DNA of 64,000 bases from the NCBI GenBank assembly GCA_039944535.1, contig JBDUYP010000001.1, positions 248,001-312,000 of the forward strand, given 5' to 3'. A program made the position numbers and the translations under genes. Below, in pieces: positions 16,583-25,748 of this stretch. The stretch is from JAMZMI01 sp039944535. GTDB taxonomy: Bacteria > Bacteroidota > Bacteroidia > Cytophagales > Cyclobacteriaceae. The number at the start of each line of letters is the position of its first letter. Position 1 is the stretch's first letter. The notes under the pieces were generated by a model. It saw only the letters and a program-made list of their open reading frames with translations. It did no database searches and had not been told where the DNA came from.

Positions 16583-19500
16583 ATGAAACAAAACTATTTC
16601 AGATCACGATTGGGGTTTAAAAATGCAGGGAAGCTGATTGCGCTCCTGCTACACCTTCGAAAAACAAGTAAAGTTATGGCACTGGCTAGTGTCGTTTGCT
16701 TCACTTTGGTACACAACACATATTCACAATCTATTAGCTACGTTCAGCTAGTAGATTTGGCCTCCTCAGGAGCCACTGTTGATGGCAGCCCCGTTGGTTT
16801 TACAGAAAACCCATATGCCATGGCTTTTAGTGCGGATGGCACTAAGTTTTACCTAGGGATCAGCAATGCCGTTAGACAGTACACAGTAGGGGCTCCTTTT
16901 GATATTACCGCCAGCCTGACTTATGATGAGGTTTATCTAAATACCTTTTCTCAAGTAAGAGATGTTAGGGGTATTACCTTTAGTAATGATGGAATGAAGC
17001 TCTTTGTGACCGGGCAATTCTATGACGATGTGAGTCAGTACTCATTGTCCACAGCCTTTGACCTCTCTACTGCGTCACATGAGGGAACCATGCAGACGCT
17101 CAATATCTCTCAGGCCTGTGATGTTGACTTTAACAATGATGGCACTAAGATGTATATACTTGGCCGGTCGCGGGAGCGAGTTAATCAATATTCGCTAAGC
17201 ACGCCTTTTGATATCACCACTGGTGTTACAGTCGATCAATATTATGATTTGCCAGCATCTATTTCCAGCTCTTGGGCTCTCGAGTTTGACCCTTATGGCA
17301 ATAAAATGTACATTATGGACAATGTTGACAACAAGATCCTCCAGTTTGACCTTACTACTCCTTTCGATGTTTCATCGGGTGTAACCTACGAAGCAGAGGC
17401 ATTAGATATATCGAATGAAGAAGATGGCCCGCTCGACATCAATATTAGTCCTGATGGCTCGCTTTTTCATGTGGTCGGCTGGGGACCAAGTGGTGTAAAC
17501 GAGGAGATCAATCAATATCAAATCAATTCAGGACCAGACTTTTTTGAAACTGATGCTAACCTTGGTTCGGTAGAAGGTGCCGTCAGGATAGAAATCGTTG
17601 GCGATCTTTTTACCAACGCGGGAGGCTCTTTTGAACACAAGTCACAATACCAGTTGTCGAGCTACCCATCAGGTCTGATTCCGAATTTGAATATATCCGC
17701 TGATGGCACATATGCCACATTCACTTTCACCGGCATAGCTACCAACCATCAGGATATCAACGATGTTGCTCAGCTGACTTTCACCTTTGTAGATGGGGCT
17801 TTCAACAGTGGAAATGCTGCTTCTGTTGAGAATTCTAACGTGGCAGATAGTGATTTTGGGATAGATTTTGAAGATAATCCTACACTGTCTTTTTCCGGTC
17901 CGGGTTTTACCGAAACAACTGAAAACTTAGGTGCAGTAGAGGGCTCACTAACTGTTGAGATTGAGGGAGAGACCTTTGCCAGCTCTGGGCAAGAACTGAC
18001 AATTACTACGGACTACAACATAGCAAATGTACCTGATGGGCTCATTCCTCATTTGACTGTTGCTGGCGATGGCCTATCTGCTGTTTTAACCTTCACTGGA
18101 GAGAGCTCAATGCATCAAAATACCGATGATGTAAGTGACATTCAATTTTCCTTCACAAATGCTGCCTTTCAAGGTGGTAGTGCCGAGGTTGTCATAGATG
18201 CTGATGGCGCTTCCAGCAATATTGGCATTGATTTCAATGATAATAGCCCGGTTCTCACTCATGGGTATCCTTATCAAATTGACAACCTGACGAGCAAAGG
18301 TTCATTTGTTTCCACAAACGAAGAAGACACGCCTCAGGGGGTAACGTTCAACGCTACTGGAACTAAGATGTACATCGTAGGTGCCAGTTCGCAATCCATA
18401 CATCAGTACAGCCTGACCCAACCTTATAACATAACCTGGGGAGTGACCTATGACAATGTCTCTTTTGATGTTTCCAATGAAGATACAGACCCAAGGGATA
18501 TCATGTTCAATAGCACGGGTACTAAAATGTACATGCTAGGACTGGGTACGCAAGGTTTTTATCAGTATAGTCTGACTACACCATATGACGTGTCAACCAT
18601 GAGTCCTGAGGGTTCTCTTATCATTGGGCTAGGGTTTCCTATGGGGTTCACATTTGACGAAACGGGTAACACATTGATCATCGCGCTGGCCGGTGTTTTA
18701 AGGCAATATAGTTTGACCACTGCATTTGATGTAACAGGAACCGTAAACCTTGAAGGCTCAATAAGCATACTGTCCACTACTGACAGGATACATGGACTGG
18801 AATTCGATGCAGATGGATCATCACTGTTTTTGATCAATTACAAGAATAAAACGGTAAGTAAATACAGCCTGACGACTCCCTATGATGTCTTATCAGGTCA
18901 TACACTTGCTGAGAGCTTTTACTTAGGAAATATTGACTCACAGACTTTGGGAATGGCCATGAATGAGTTTGGTACTAGAATGTTTTTTGTGGGACAAATA
19001 AGTGAAGCCGTAATCCAGCTAGATATGGACGCAGGGGGATTTGTGGAAAATCCTGCAAATGATGGAAGTGTAACAGGTGAAATTGTCATGCAACTATATG
19101 ACGACCAATTTACTAATGCGGGTGGAACATTTATCGGTGGAGTGGAATATATCATCACCAATCTGCCGTCCGGATTGAGTCCTTTGTTTTCGATTTCTGC
19201 AGATGGCTCTACTGCCACGCTGACTTTTTCGGGAAATGCGAACAGTCACTCAAATAATGATGATGTGCAATCGCTCAATATCTCTTTCCTTGATGCGGCT
19301 TTCGAAATAGGTGACAGGGACATAGTGGCCAACAATGGCAACATCGAACATGGCCTGGGTGTTGATTTTGGAGATGGGCCTGTTGTTACTGACGAGACAT
19401 TCACGGTTCTGGAAGGAAGTCCGAATTTTACTGTGGTGGGTACTGTTTCAGCTACAAATCCTAATATGGGTACCTTCAGCTATTCCATTACAGCAGGTAA

Positions 19501-21904
19501 TAACCTTGGGAAGTTTTTTGTCCAGACTGATGGAGATATAGTTGTGGCTGGAGATATAGATTATGACGTAAGCCCAACATTTAGTCTCACGATTGAGGTC
19601 TCTGATGGGTCATATATTGGAAGTGGTACTTTCACCATTGAGGTGGAAGAGCGAGATGAGACAGCCCCTTCTCCATTGAGTTTTAGTCCGGCTGATGAGG
19701 CGATCAATGTCTCACCTTCGGCTGATTTGGTTATCACCTTCGATGAGGAGGTGGAGAGCACAGGGCAGGTAAGGTATGCACGCGTGAAAAGAAAATCGAA
19801 TGATGAAATTTTGATGAGTATGGCAATGCATGACCCTGCTGTAACAGATGTTAGCGGAAGCACCGTGACAATTTCTCTACCATCGGATATGCCGGAATCC
19901 ACGGAGCTTTACATTGAGATTCCTGCCAGTGCCATTCAGGATCTGGAAGGAAATTTATATGCTGGATTTGCCGACAATGAAACCTGGGATTTTACAACGG
20001 CAGATATCACGCCTCCAACCATCACCAACTTCAGCCCGGTTAATGGTGCTGTGAGTGTGGGCAATGATGAACCAATAGTCCTGACCTTCAGTGAGCCTAT
20101 TCAGCAGACAAATTATCCAAATGACTTTATCCGCATTAGAAGAGTATCGAATAATGATACTTTCCATGAAATAGAAGCTGAAGATGCCACTCAGGTTACA
20201 ATCGATGGGAATGTGGTTACCATTCAACCAACCGGAGGAATTATAGATACGGAAGAAGAGGTGCAAGTGTACGTTCAGTGGAGTTCTACGCCTTTTGAGG
20301 ATTTGGCAGGAAATGATTTCAATGATCTGTTTGGTACTTCTGATTATATATTCACTGTTGATAATACACTTCCGTATGTCGAATGGACAGGCACAGAATG
20401 GAGCAATGGCACAGGCCCAACAGCAGCAGATGATGTGCTGATCAGTGGCATGTACACCTACTTTAGCAACGGCGCTTTTGAGTGCAACAACCTTGCAGTT
20501 GCGGCTGATCAATTGCTCGTGGTAAATGTGGATGGTACCCTTGAAGTTAATGGAGACATTGAGAACAATGGCTCAATCAGAATCACGTCAGGCTCTTCCC
20601 TCATTACTTATGGGGAAAACAGCATTACCGGAAATGATATCGAGTTTAGACGAATCACACGATATGACGATGGTAAATACAGCTTTGTGGGGTCGCCGGT
20701 AGAGCAAAACAGTAGCACAGTAGGTAGTGAGTTGGGAAGTTCTGTTTACTGGTATGATGAAACGGTAGCCTATGGAGCCAACGAGGGATTGAACAGATGG
20801 AAAGATGCCTCAGCTGCGGAGTTGGTGCCGGGCAAAGGATACACCCAGGCATTCAAAGATGAATTGCTATTCTTTGGAAAGCCAAATACAGGGACTATTA
20901 CTTATTCTGGTACATATACGGAAGATACTGATGATGCCAACGAAGGCTGGCACCTCGTGAGCAACCCATATCCTGCGGCTATCTTTATTGACGTCTTTTT
21001 GGATGCCAATACCAACACTACGGATGCCATCTATATCTGGGATGACAATGGTTCTGACACAGGTAGAGGGTCCAATAATGACTACATCGTAGCAAACAAA
21101 ACAGCAGCGACCGATATCAGCGGAACTGATAATGAAGCAAGATGGAATGAACACATTGGTTCAGCTCAGGGATTTTTCGTTAAGTTGGATGGGGCTGCCG
21201 GAGACATTGTTTTCACTGAGGATATGCGAGTATCTGGCAACAATGCCGATGACAACTTCTTCCGCAAGGCTGAAAGCGCAACTCCACTTGTTAGGATCAA
21301 CCTGACCCATGCGGAAGGACTGATCAGGCAAGCGATCGTAGGCTGGAATGAGTCTGTTTCCAATACGGAACTGGTTCAGGGATATGACGCCCATGTCTTT
21401 AATAACGCAGCGGACTATCTGATCTACACCACGAAGGCTGATGTACCATTGGCTATCCAAACGGTGAATAGCGATATCGATGAAATCCCTGTTGGATTCA
21501 ACGTGGCTGAAGCTGGCCAATATACGCTGGAAGTCGTGATGGAAAACATCGGCGCTGATCTTTATCTCTATGATAAAGAAACAGAACAAACTGTATCGCT
21601 TGCAGCAGGTAGCTATAGCTTCTACTCAGCAGCTGGTCAGATTACGGACCGCTTTGCTTTGAGGACGGCCGCAAAAGTGCTGGCACTTGAGGATGAAAAG
21701 GTCAATATCTATGCCTTCAACAAGACACTCCATATCGAAACAGCAGGGTCGCAACCAGCCCAGTATCAAATATTCAATTTGTCAGGAGTGAGCGTGATGA
21801 AAGCATTGGTCGCGGGTTCAACGCAAATAGATTTGGGCCACCTGAGCAATGGTGTGTACATCGTGTCAGATGGCATTGAGACTAAGAAAATTATTTTAAA
21901 ATAA
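16583..21904 (+). CDS. Giant T9SS surface protein with beta-propeller-like, cadherin-like and Big_5 repeats
   Basis: 1773 residues. A long signal region (1-49, ending HNTYSQ) is followed by five propeller-like repeats (about 80-315, pattern DGTKMYILG plus QYSLSTPFD), two copies of a 100-residue module (about 320-420 and 440-545), five more propeller-like repeats (about 585-815), a third module copy (about 822-925), a cadherin-like domain (about 935-1023) and two Ig-like Big_5 domains (about 1026-1140 and 1142-1260). The final 500 residues match those of the protein at 22841-25438 and end in a T9SS sorting tail (NGVYIVSDG, KKIILK). It is probably an adhesin or surface-layer fibre; ligand unknown. 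A PID-CTERM gene follows after a hairpin spacer. Confidence 0.9.
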   Translation: MKQNYFRSRLGFKNAGKLIALLLHLRKTSKVMALASVVCFTLVHNTYSQSISYVQLVDLASSGATVDGSPVGFTENPYAMAFSADGTKFYLGISNAVRQYTVGAPFDITASLTYDEVYLNTFSQVRDVRGITFSNDGMKLFVTGQFYDDVSQYSLSTAFDLSTASHEGTMQTLNISQACDVDFNNDGTKMYILGRSRERVNQYSLSTPFDITTGVTVDQYYDLPASISSSWALEFDPYGNKMYIMDNVDNKILQFDLTTPFDVSSGVTYEAEALDISNEEDGPLDINISPDGSLFHVVGWGPSGVNEEINQYQINSGPDFFETDANLGSVEGAVRIEIVGDLFTNAGGSFEHKSQYQLSSYPSGLIPNLNISADGTYATFTFTGIATNHQDINDVAQLTFTFVDGAFNSGNAASVENSNVADSDFGIDFEDNPTLSFSGPGFTETTENLGAVEGSLTVEIEGETFASSGQELTITTDYNIANVPDGLIPHLTVAGDGLSAVLTFTGESSMHQNTDDVSDIQFSFTNAAFQGGSAEVVIDADGASSNIGIDFNDNSPVLTHGYPYQIDNLTSKGSFVSTNEEDTPQGVTFNATGTKMYIVGASSQSIHQYSLTQPYNITWGVTYDNVSFDVSNEDTDPRDIMFNSTGTKMYMLGLGTQGFYQYSLTTPYDVSTMSPEGSLIIGLGFPMGFTFDETGNTLIIALAGVLRQYSLTTAFDVTGTVNLEGSISILSTTDRIHGLEFDADGSSLFLINYKNKTVSKYSLTTPYDVLSGHTLAESFYLGNIDSQTLGMAMNEFGTRMFFVGQISEAVIQLDMDAGGFVENPANDGSVTGEIVMQLYDDQFTNAGGTFIGGVEYIITNLPSGLSPLFSISADGSTATLTFSGNANSHSNNDDVQSLNISFLDAAFEIGDRDIVANNGNIEHGLGVDFGDGPVVTDETFTVLEGSPNFTVVGTVSATNPNMGTFSYSITAGNNLGKFFVQTDGDIVVAGDIDYDVSPTFSLTIEVSDGSYIGSGTFTIEVEERDETAPSPLSFSPADEAINVSPSADLVITFDEEVESTGQVRYARVKRKSNDEILMSMAMHDPAVTDVSGSTVTISLPSDMPESTELYIEIPASAIQDLEGNLYAGFADNETWDFTTADITPPTITNFSPVNGAVSVGNDEPIVLTFSEPIQQTNYPNDFIRIRRVSNNDTFHEIEAEDATQVTIDGNVVTIQPTGGIIDTEEEVQVYVQWSSTPFEDLAGNDFNDLFGTSDYIFTVDNTLPYVEWTGTEWSNGTGPTAADDVLISGMYTYFSNGAFECNNLAVAADQLLVVNVDGTLEVNGDIENNGSIRITSGSSLITYGENSITGNDIEFRRITRYDDGKYSFVGSPVEQNSSTVGSELGSSVYWYDETVAYGANEGLNRWKDASAAELVPGKGYTQAFKDELLFFGKPNTGTITYSGTYTEDTDDANEGWHLVSNPYPAAIFIDVFLDANTNTTDAIYIWDDNGSDTGRGSNNDYIVANKTAATDISGTDNEARWNEHIGSAQGFFVKLDGAAGDIVFTEDMRVSGNNADDNFFRKAESATPLVRINLTHAEGLIRQAIVGWNESVSNTELVQGYDAHVFNNAADYLIYTTKADVPLAIQTVNSDIDEIPVGFNVAEAGQYTLEVVMENIGADLYLYDKETEQTVSLAAGSYSFYSAAGQITDRFALRTAAKVLALEDEKVNIYAFNKTLHIETAGSQPAQYQIFNLSGVSVMKALVAGSTQIDLGHLSNGVYIVSDGIETKKIILK

Positions 21905-21975
21905 ACTCCCCTCCTTGGAGGGGTTGGGGGTGGGTTACCCATCCCTGAATCCCTTCCCTGGAAGGGACAAAAAGA
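21905..21975 (+). repeat. Two-hairpin spacer between surface protein and PID-CTERM gene (copy 1)
   Basis: Starts directly after the stop codon. CCCCTCC pairs with GGAGGGG (21908-21923), then a G-rich stretch, then CCCTTCC pairs with GGAAGGG. The copy at 25439-25509 is almost identical although the coding sequences around it have diverged. The motif resembles a well-spread Bacteroidota intergenic repeat. It may set the ratio of surface protein to micro-protein by partial termination or mRNA processing (inference). Confidence 0.7.
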
Positions 21976-21982
21976 AAAAACC

Positions 21983-22156
21983 ATGAAAACCATAATCATA
22001 AAAATCACAATCTTTTCAACAGCATTTTTAACCATGACTTTGCCTGTGCTGGCACAGGGAGCGCCTCCAGCCACTCCAATAGATGGAGGCCTGAGCGTGC
22101 TACTCGCGGCAGGAGGCATCTATGGGATCAAAAAACTTCGGGACTCCCGAAAATAG
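21983..22156 (+). CDS. PID-CTERM sorting-domain micro-protein (copy 2)
   Basis: 57 residues, ATG at 21983, TAG at 22154-22156. Signal peptide ends LPVLAQ at about residue 25; then the PPATPIDGG motif, hydrophobic LSVLLAAGGIYG and basic tail KKLRDSRK. From the cleavage site on it is the same as copy 3 at the protein level, while its signal peptide differs (FSTAFLTMT rather than the LAILPVLMI of copies 1 and 3). It follows the giant surface protein by 78 nt. A terminator-like hairpin comes 40 nt after the stop, so it closes the transcript. Function unknown. Confidence 0.85.
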   Translation: MKTIIIKITIFSTAFLTMTLPVLAQGAPPATPIDGGLSVLLAAGGIYGIKKLRDSRK

Positions 22157-22196
22157 CAAAGCGAGCCAGGCTGCATAGCAGTTGGGCGATTTATAG

Positions 22197-22237
22197 GGCG
22201 GCTGCTCCGGATTTAGATCAGGAGGGTCGCCTTTTTT
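22197..22237 (+). terminator. Probable intrinsic terminator after PID-CTERM copy 2
   Basis: GGCGGCTG near 22197 pairs (with wobbles) with the GGGTCGCC ending at 22231, followed directly by six T residues (22232-22237). It lies 40 nt past the micro-protein stop and separates this unit from the gene at 22362. Confidence 0.6.
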
Positions 22238-22361
22238 CATAGCTCAGAGGCAAGATGTTTTCTTCAAACTATCAAGCTGACCACTGAGGGTTTTTATGGA
22301 CAAACCCGTTTGATATTCGATTGCCTCCTTTTGAGGAATCTAAAACCTAAACATCCCGGTC

Positions 22362-22838
22362 ATGAAGATTCTCTTGTTTATTACTTACTTGTTTTCCAAC
22401 CTATTTGCCCCACCAGAAAGTGTAGTCCATACAAACGTCGTTGGTGAGTTACGACTGGATAATTTTAAAAACGAAGTGTTTCTTGAAGCCATTTTGGACA
22501 AACGCTACCTGACTGTGGCACTCAAAAACGAAGGAGATTGTACGCCTGACGAAATGCTCACTGTTTGCGGAAGCAAATATCTCATGGAGCACACAAATAT
22601 TGCTGTCAATGAAGCAGAGGTGGAGCCAATACAGCAGTCCGTGGAAGTTCAGCGTGATTTCGTGGTATTCAAATACAGCCTGGGAGACCAGGGGACTATA
22701 AATCAGGTCACACTGCAAAGTGACTACATGACAGATTACTTTGATCACTCAGAGATCAATGTATCTGTTGAGATCTACCAACTGTCACGAACCTACCGCA
22801 TCACTGAAGAGCGCAGTTCGGTCACCATAAACCTGTAA
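22362..22838 (+). CDS. Exported protein of unknown function upstream of YHYH protein
   Basis: 158 residues with a short hydrophobic N-terminus (ILLFITYLFSNLFA) that may be a signal peptide. The mature part is beta-rich with a cysteine pair (EGDCTPDEMLTVC). No family recognised. It ends two bases before the ATG of the 865-residue YHYH/T9SS protein, so the two are surely co-transcribed and probably functionally linked, for example as a periplasmic helper for the surface protein. Confidence 0.65.
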   Translation: MKILLFITYLFSNLFAPPESVVHTNVVGELRLDNFKNEVFLEAILDKRYLTVALKNEGDCTPDEMLTVCGSKYLMEHTNIAVNEAEVEPIQQSVEVQRDFVVFKYSLGDQGTINQVTLQSDYMTDYFDHSEINVSVEIYQLSRTYRITEERSSVTINL

Positions 22839-22840
22839 AC

Positions 22841-25438
22841 ATGAGGAACTACATACTTATTCTGGCTGCACTTGCTCTGTCTACTCGGTTAATGGGACAG
22901 TGTGATCCATCGGCTATTTACGCCGTGGAGGATGCCAATGCTGTGTGCATTGAGATTGACGACACCAATGACAATGTCCGGATGATTTATGCCAACAATT
23001 ATCCCGATCATGATGATAACTACAATCAACCACAATTTGATGTGACCGCCGATGATTATGAGTACAGCGTGTGTGCTTATCCCGTGGAAGCCGCAGCTAC
23101 TACTCCACTTTATGAAGAAACGGAAACGTCTGTGGGTTGTACTTATACCTACACTTTTGGGGTGTCCATCAATGGAGTGAAATATGACCCAAACTCGGCG
23201 GTGACTTTTATCAACGATGATGATAATGACGGTGAAAATGATGATAGCAACAACCTCGATTGGCATGTGGAGGCTACCTCCACTACGAATAATATCGGTC
23301 AGAATATGGGTACTGACAATGGCGGTCATCTAAACCCTTTTGGAGAATATCACTACCATGCCGTGCCGACCAGTTATTTCACCAGTGACCTGGGGATAGA
23401 CGGCTCTGCACACTCGCCTATTGTAGGCTATGCTGCAGATGGGTTTCCGGTTTATTACAAATATGTTTACTCTGATTCTGAAGATGCCGAAAGCAGCATC
23501 GTGGCGCCATCTTCTGGATATAGCCTGCGAAGCGGTTCTCGAGGAGGAGACGGCAAAACAGCTCCTGACGGAGACTATGACGGCAGCTATTACGAAGATT
23601 ATGAATATGACGAGACAACAACGATTCTGGATGAGTGCAATGGACGATATGGAGTCACTCCGGATTTTGAATACGGCACATATTATTACGTATTGACTGA
23701 TGAATATCCCTACATTCCGCGCTGCTTCAAAGGGAGTGAGCTTGACAATACATTTCGTGTAGGACCGTCGGCATCATGTGGGAGTTCTCAGGCGGCTAGT
23801 AGCTGCGCTGCTGCAGTGTACGGCTGCATGGATCCCTTTTCCACCAACTACAACCCAAGCGCCAATGCCGATGATGGAAGCTGTAGTTACTCAACAGAAA
23901 CGGTGATATGGATGGGATCATGGGATAACGGCTCAGGACCGGGTGAATCTGATGTCGCTATTATTAAGAATGACTACACATTCTCAGTAGATGGTTCATT
24001 TTCGTGCGGAGACCTGACAGTTGAATCAAGTGCTGTAGTTACGGTAGATAATGAAAGCACATTGGAGGTGAATGGTGATTTGGATGTCAGTTCGGGAAGT
24101 ATTGTTGTGGAATCTGGTTCTTCGCTAATCACCTATGAGTCTAATTCCATTACAGGAGACTCGTTTACCTTCAAACGCAATACCAGATATGCTGATGGCA
24201 AATATAGCTTTGTGGGAACGCCAGTTGTTCAGGATGCTTCTATCACAGGATCGGATTTGGGAAGCGTCGTGTATAAGTACAACGAGACCACACCTTATGG
24301 CAATGGAGGTGCAGGACTTGATCGGTGGGAAAATGCTTCTGCCGATGAGCTGATACCGGGAAAAGGTTATGCGCAGGCTTTTCAAAAGGAGATTGTTTTT
24401 GATGGTGTACCCAACGACGGGACTATTACCCATACTGGCACCTTTACGGATTTGGCAAACTCTAACCCCGAAGGGTGGAATTTGGTGGCAAACCCATATA
24501 CCTCCGCCATAAGTGTAGCTGGCTTTCTTGCGGAAAATGATAATATCGAAGGAGCGGTATATATCTGGGACGACAACAATTCGGCTTCCGTACGTGGCAG
24601 CAACGACGACTATATCATCGCTAATGGTACTGTAGCCACAAACACTACCCCGGCAGGAGGAGAAAGCAGATACAATATGCATCTGGGCTCGGCTCAGGGT
24701 TTCTTTGTGAAGCTGTCAGATGAGACTGACAAGCATATCACTTTCACGGAAGACATGAGGGCTACAAGCAAAAACTCTGACACCAATTACTTCAGGAAGG
24801 CGCAAAACGAGATCTCTTATGTCAGAATTAATCTAACAGACAAAATGGGACTATTCAAACAGAGTATTTTGGGATGGATGGAAGACGTTTCCAATACGCA
24901 AATGGATCGAAGTTTTGACGCGCGGGTTTTCAATGCCGATGCGGAATATGCTGTCTATACGCTAAAAGCAGATAGATTTTTGGCAATTCAAGGAGTTACT
25001 TATGACAAAGAAGAAATTTATCTTGGATTTAACGTAGCTGAAAGCGGAAACTATACACTTGAGGTTGATATCTCTCATTTTGACGGAGATGAATTGTTTA
25101 TTTTGGATCAAATGACCGGCGAAATGATGGATTTGCTTGCGGAGAGCTACACTTTCTCTTCTTCGGCTGGCCAGTTTACAGATCGCTTCATCCTAAAGCC
25201 CTCAGCCAAAGTATTGGCCGTGGAGAATGGCTCTGCCGGCATTTACGCTTACAAAAAAACACTCCATATCGAAACCTCAGAGCCTCAATCAAAAACTTAT
25301 AGACTATATGACCTGTCGGGCCAGAGGGTGTTCATGGCGGTGAGCACTGGCTCGGCAGTTATAGACCTCAGTCATATACCAAATGGCGTGTACATCGTGT
25401 CAGATGGCGTTGAGACTAAGAAAATTATTTTAAAATAA
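22841..25438 (+). CDS. T9SS surface protein with YHYH domain
   Basis: 865 residues. Signal peptide ends RLMGQ. Residues about 100-310 form a YHYH domain: GEYHYHAVPTSY (YHYH at 170-173), SPIVGYAADGFPVYYKY, and conserved cysteines near 266 and 295. A short CMDPFSTNYNP/DDGSC motif (about 329-348) follows, common in Bacteroidota surface proteins. From about 355 to the end the protein matches the last 500 residues of the 1773-residue protein, including IWMGSWDNGSGPG, RYADGKYSFVGTPV and the T9SS tail. YHYH domains have no well-defined activity. A PID-CTERM gene follows after a two-hairpin spacer. Confidence 0.9.
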   Translation: MRNYILILAALALSTRLMGQCDPSAIYAVEDANAVCIEIDDTNDNVRMIYANNYPDHDDNYNQPQFDVTADDYEYSVCAYPVEAAATTPLYEETETSVGCTYTYTFGVSINGVKYDPNSAVTFINDDDNDGENDDSNNLDWHVEATSTTNNIGQNMGTDNGGHLNPFGEYHYHAVPTSYFTSDLGIDGSAHSPIVGYAADGFPVYYKYVYSDSEDAESSIVAPSSGYSLRSGSRGGDGKTAPDGDYDGSYYEDYEYDETTTILDECNGRYGVTPDFEYGTYYYVLTDEYPYIPRCFKGSELDNTFRVGPSASCGSSQAASSCAAAVYGCMDPFSTNYNPSANADDGSCSYSTETVIWMGSWDNGSGPGESDVAIIKNDYTFSVDGSFSCGDLTVESSAVVTVDNESTLEVNGDLDVSSGSIVVESGSSLITYESNSITGDSFTFKRNTRYADGKYSFVGTPVVQDASITGSDLGSVVYKYNETTPYGNGGAGLDRWENASADELIPGKGYAQAFQKEIVFDGVPNDGTITHTGTFTDLANSNPEGWNLVANPYTSAISVAGFLAENDNIEGAVYIWDDNNSASVRGSNDDYIIANGTVATNTTPAGGESRYNMHLGSAQGFFVKLSDETDKHITFTEDMRATSKNSDTNYFRKAQNEISYVRINLTDKMGLFKQSILGWMEDVSNTQMDRSFDARVFNADAEYAVYTLKADRFLAIQGVTYDKEEIYLGFNVAESGNYTLEVDISHFDGDELFILDQMTGEMMDLLAESYTFSSSAGQFTDRFILKPSAKVLAVENGSAGIYAYKKTLHIETSEPQSKTYRLYDLSGQRVFMAVSTGSAVIDLSHIPNGVYIVSDGVETKKIILK

Positions 25439-25509
25439 ACTCCCCTCCTTGGAGGGGTTGGGGGTGGGTTACCCATCCCTGAATCCCTTCCCTGGAAGGG
25501 ACAAAAAAA
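25439..25509 (+). repeat. Two-hairpin spacer between surface protein and PID-CTERM gene (copy 2)
   Basis: Nearly base-for-base the same as 21905-21975, again starting at the stop codon of a T9SS protein and ending just before the PID-CTERM start. The two copies together show that the surface-protein 3' end, spacer and micro-protein were duplicated as one block. Confidence 0.7.
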
Positions 25510-25517
25510 ATACTATC

Positions 25518-25688
25518 ATGAAAACCATAATCATAAAAACACTCGCAATTCTACCTGTACTGATGATTGCATTGCCAGTGCTGGCACAGGGAGCGCCTCC
25601 AGCCACTCCAATAGATGGAGGCCTGAGCGTGCTACTCGCAGCAGGGGGCATCTATGGGATCAAAAAACTTCGGGACTCCCGAAAATAG
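25518..25688 (+). CDS. PID-CTERM sorting-domain micro-protein (copy 3)
   Basis: 56 residues from the ATG at 25518; the frame is open to 25449, but that part runs through the spacer hairpins. Signal peptide ends LPVLAQ, then PPATPIDGG, the membrane span LSVLLAAGGIYG and the tail KKLRDSRK. It resembles copy 1 in its signal peptide (KTLAILPVLMIALP) and copy 2 in the rest, so the three genes look like recombined duplicates. No T-run terminator is evident in the 60 nt that separate it from the converging gene at 25749. Confidence 0.85.
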   Translation: MKTIIIKTLAILPVLMIALPVLAQGAPPATPIDGGLSVLLAAGGIYGIKKLRDSRK

Positions 25689-25748
25689 CTTTAGGGGTAT
25701 CTCCACTATGGCTGAAACAGACAGGCACGTTCGTGATGCGGTTGAATC

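Noticed and set aside
19955..20512. 185-codon minus-strand frame opposite the giant surface protein
   Set aside because: A shadow of a strongly supported coding region with conserved Ig-like repeats.
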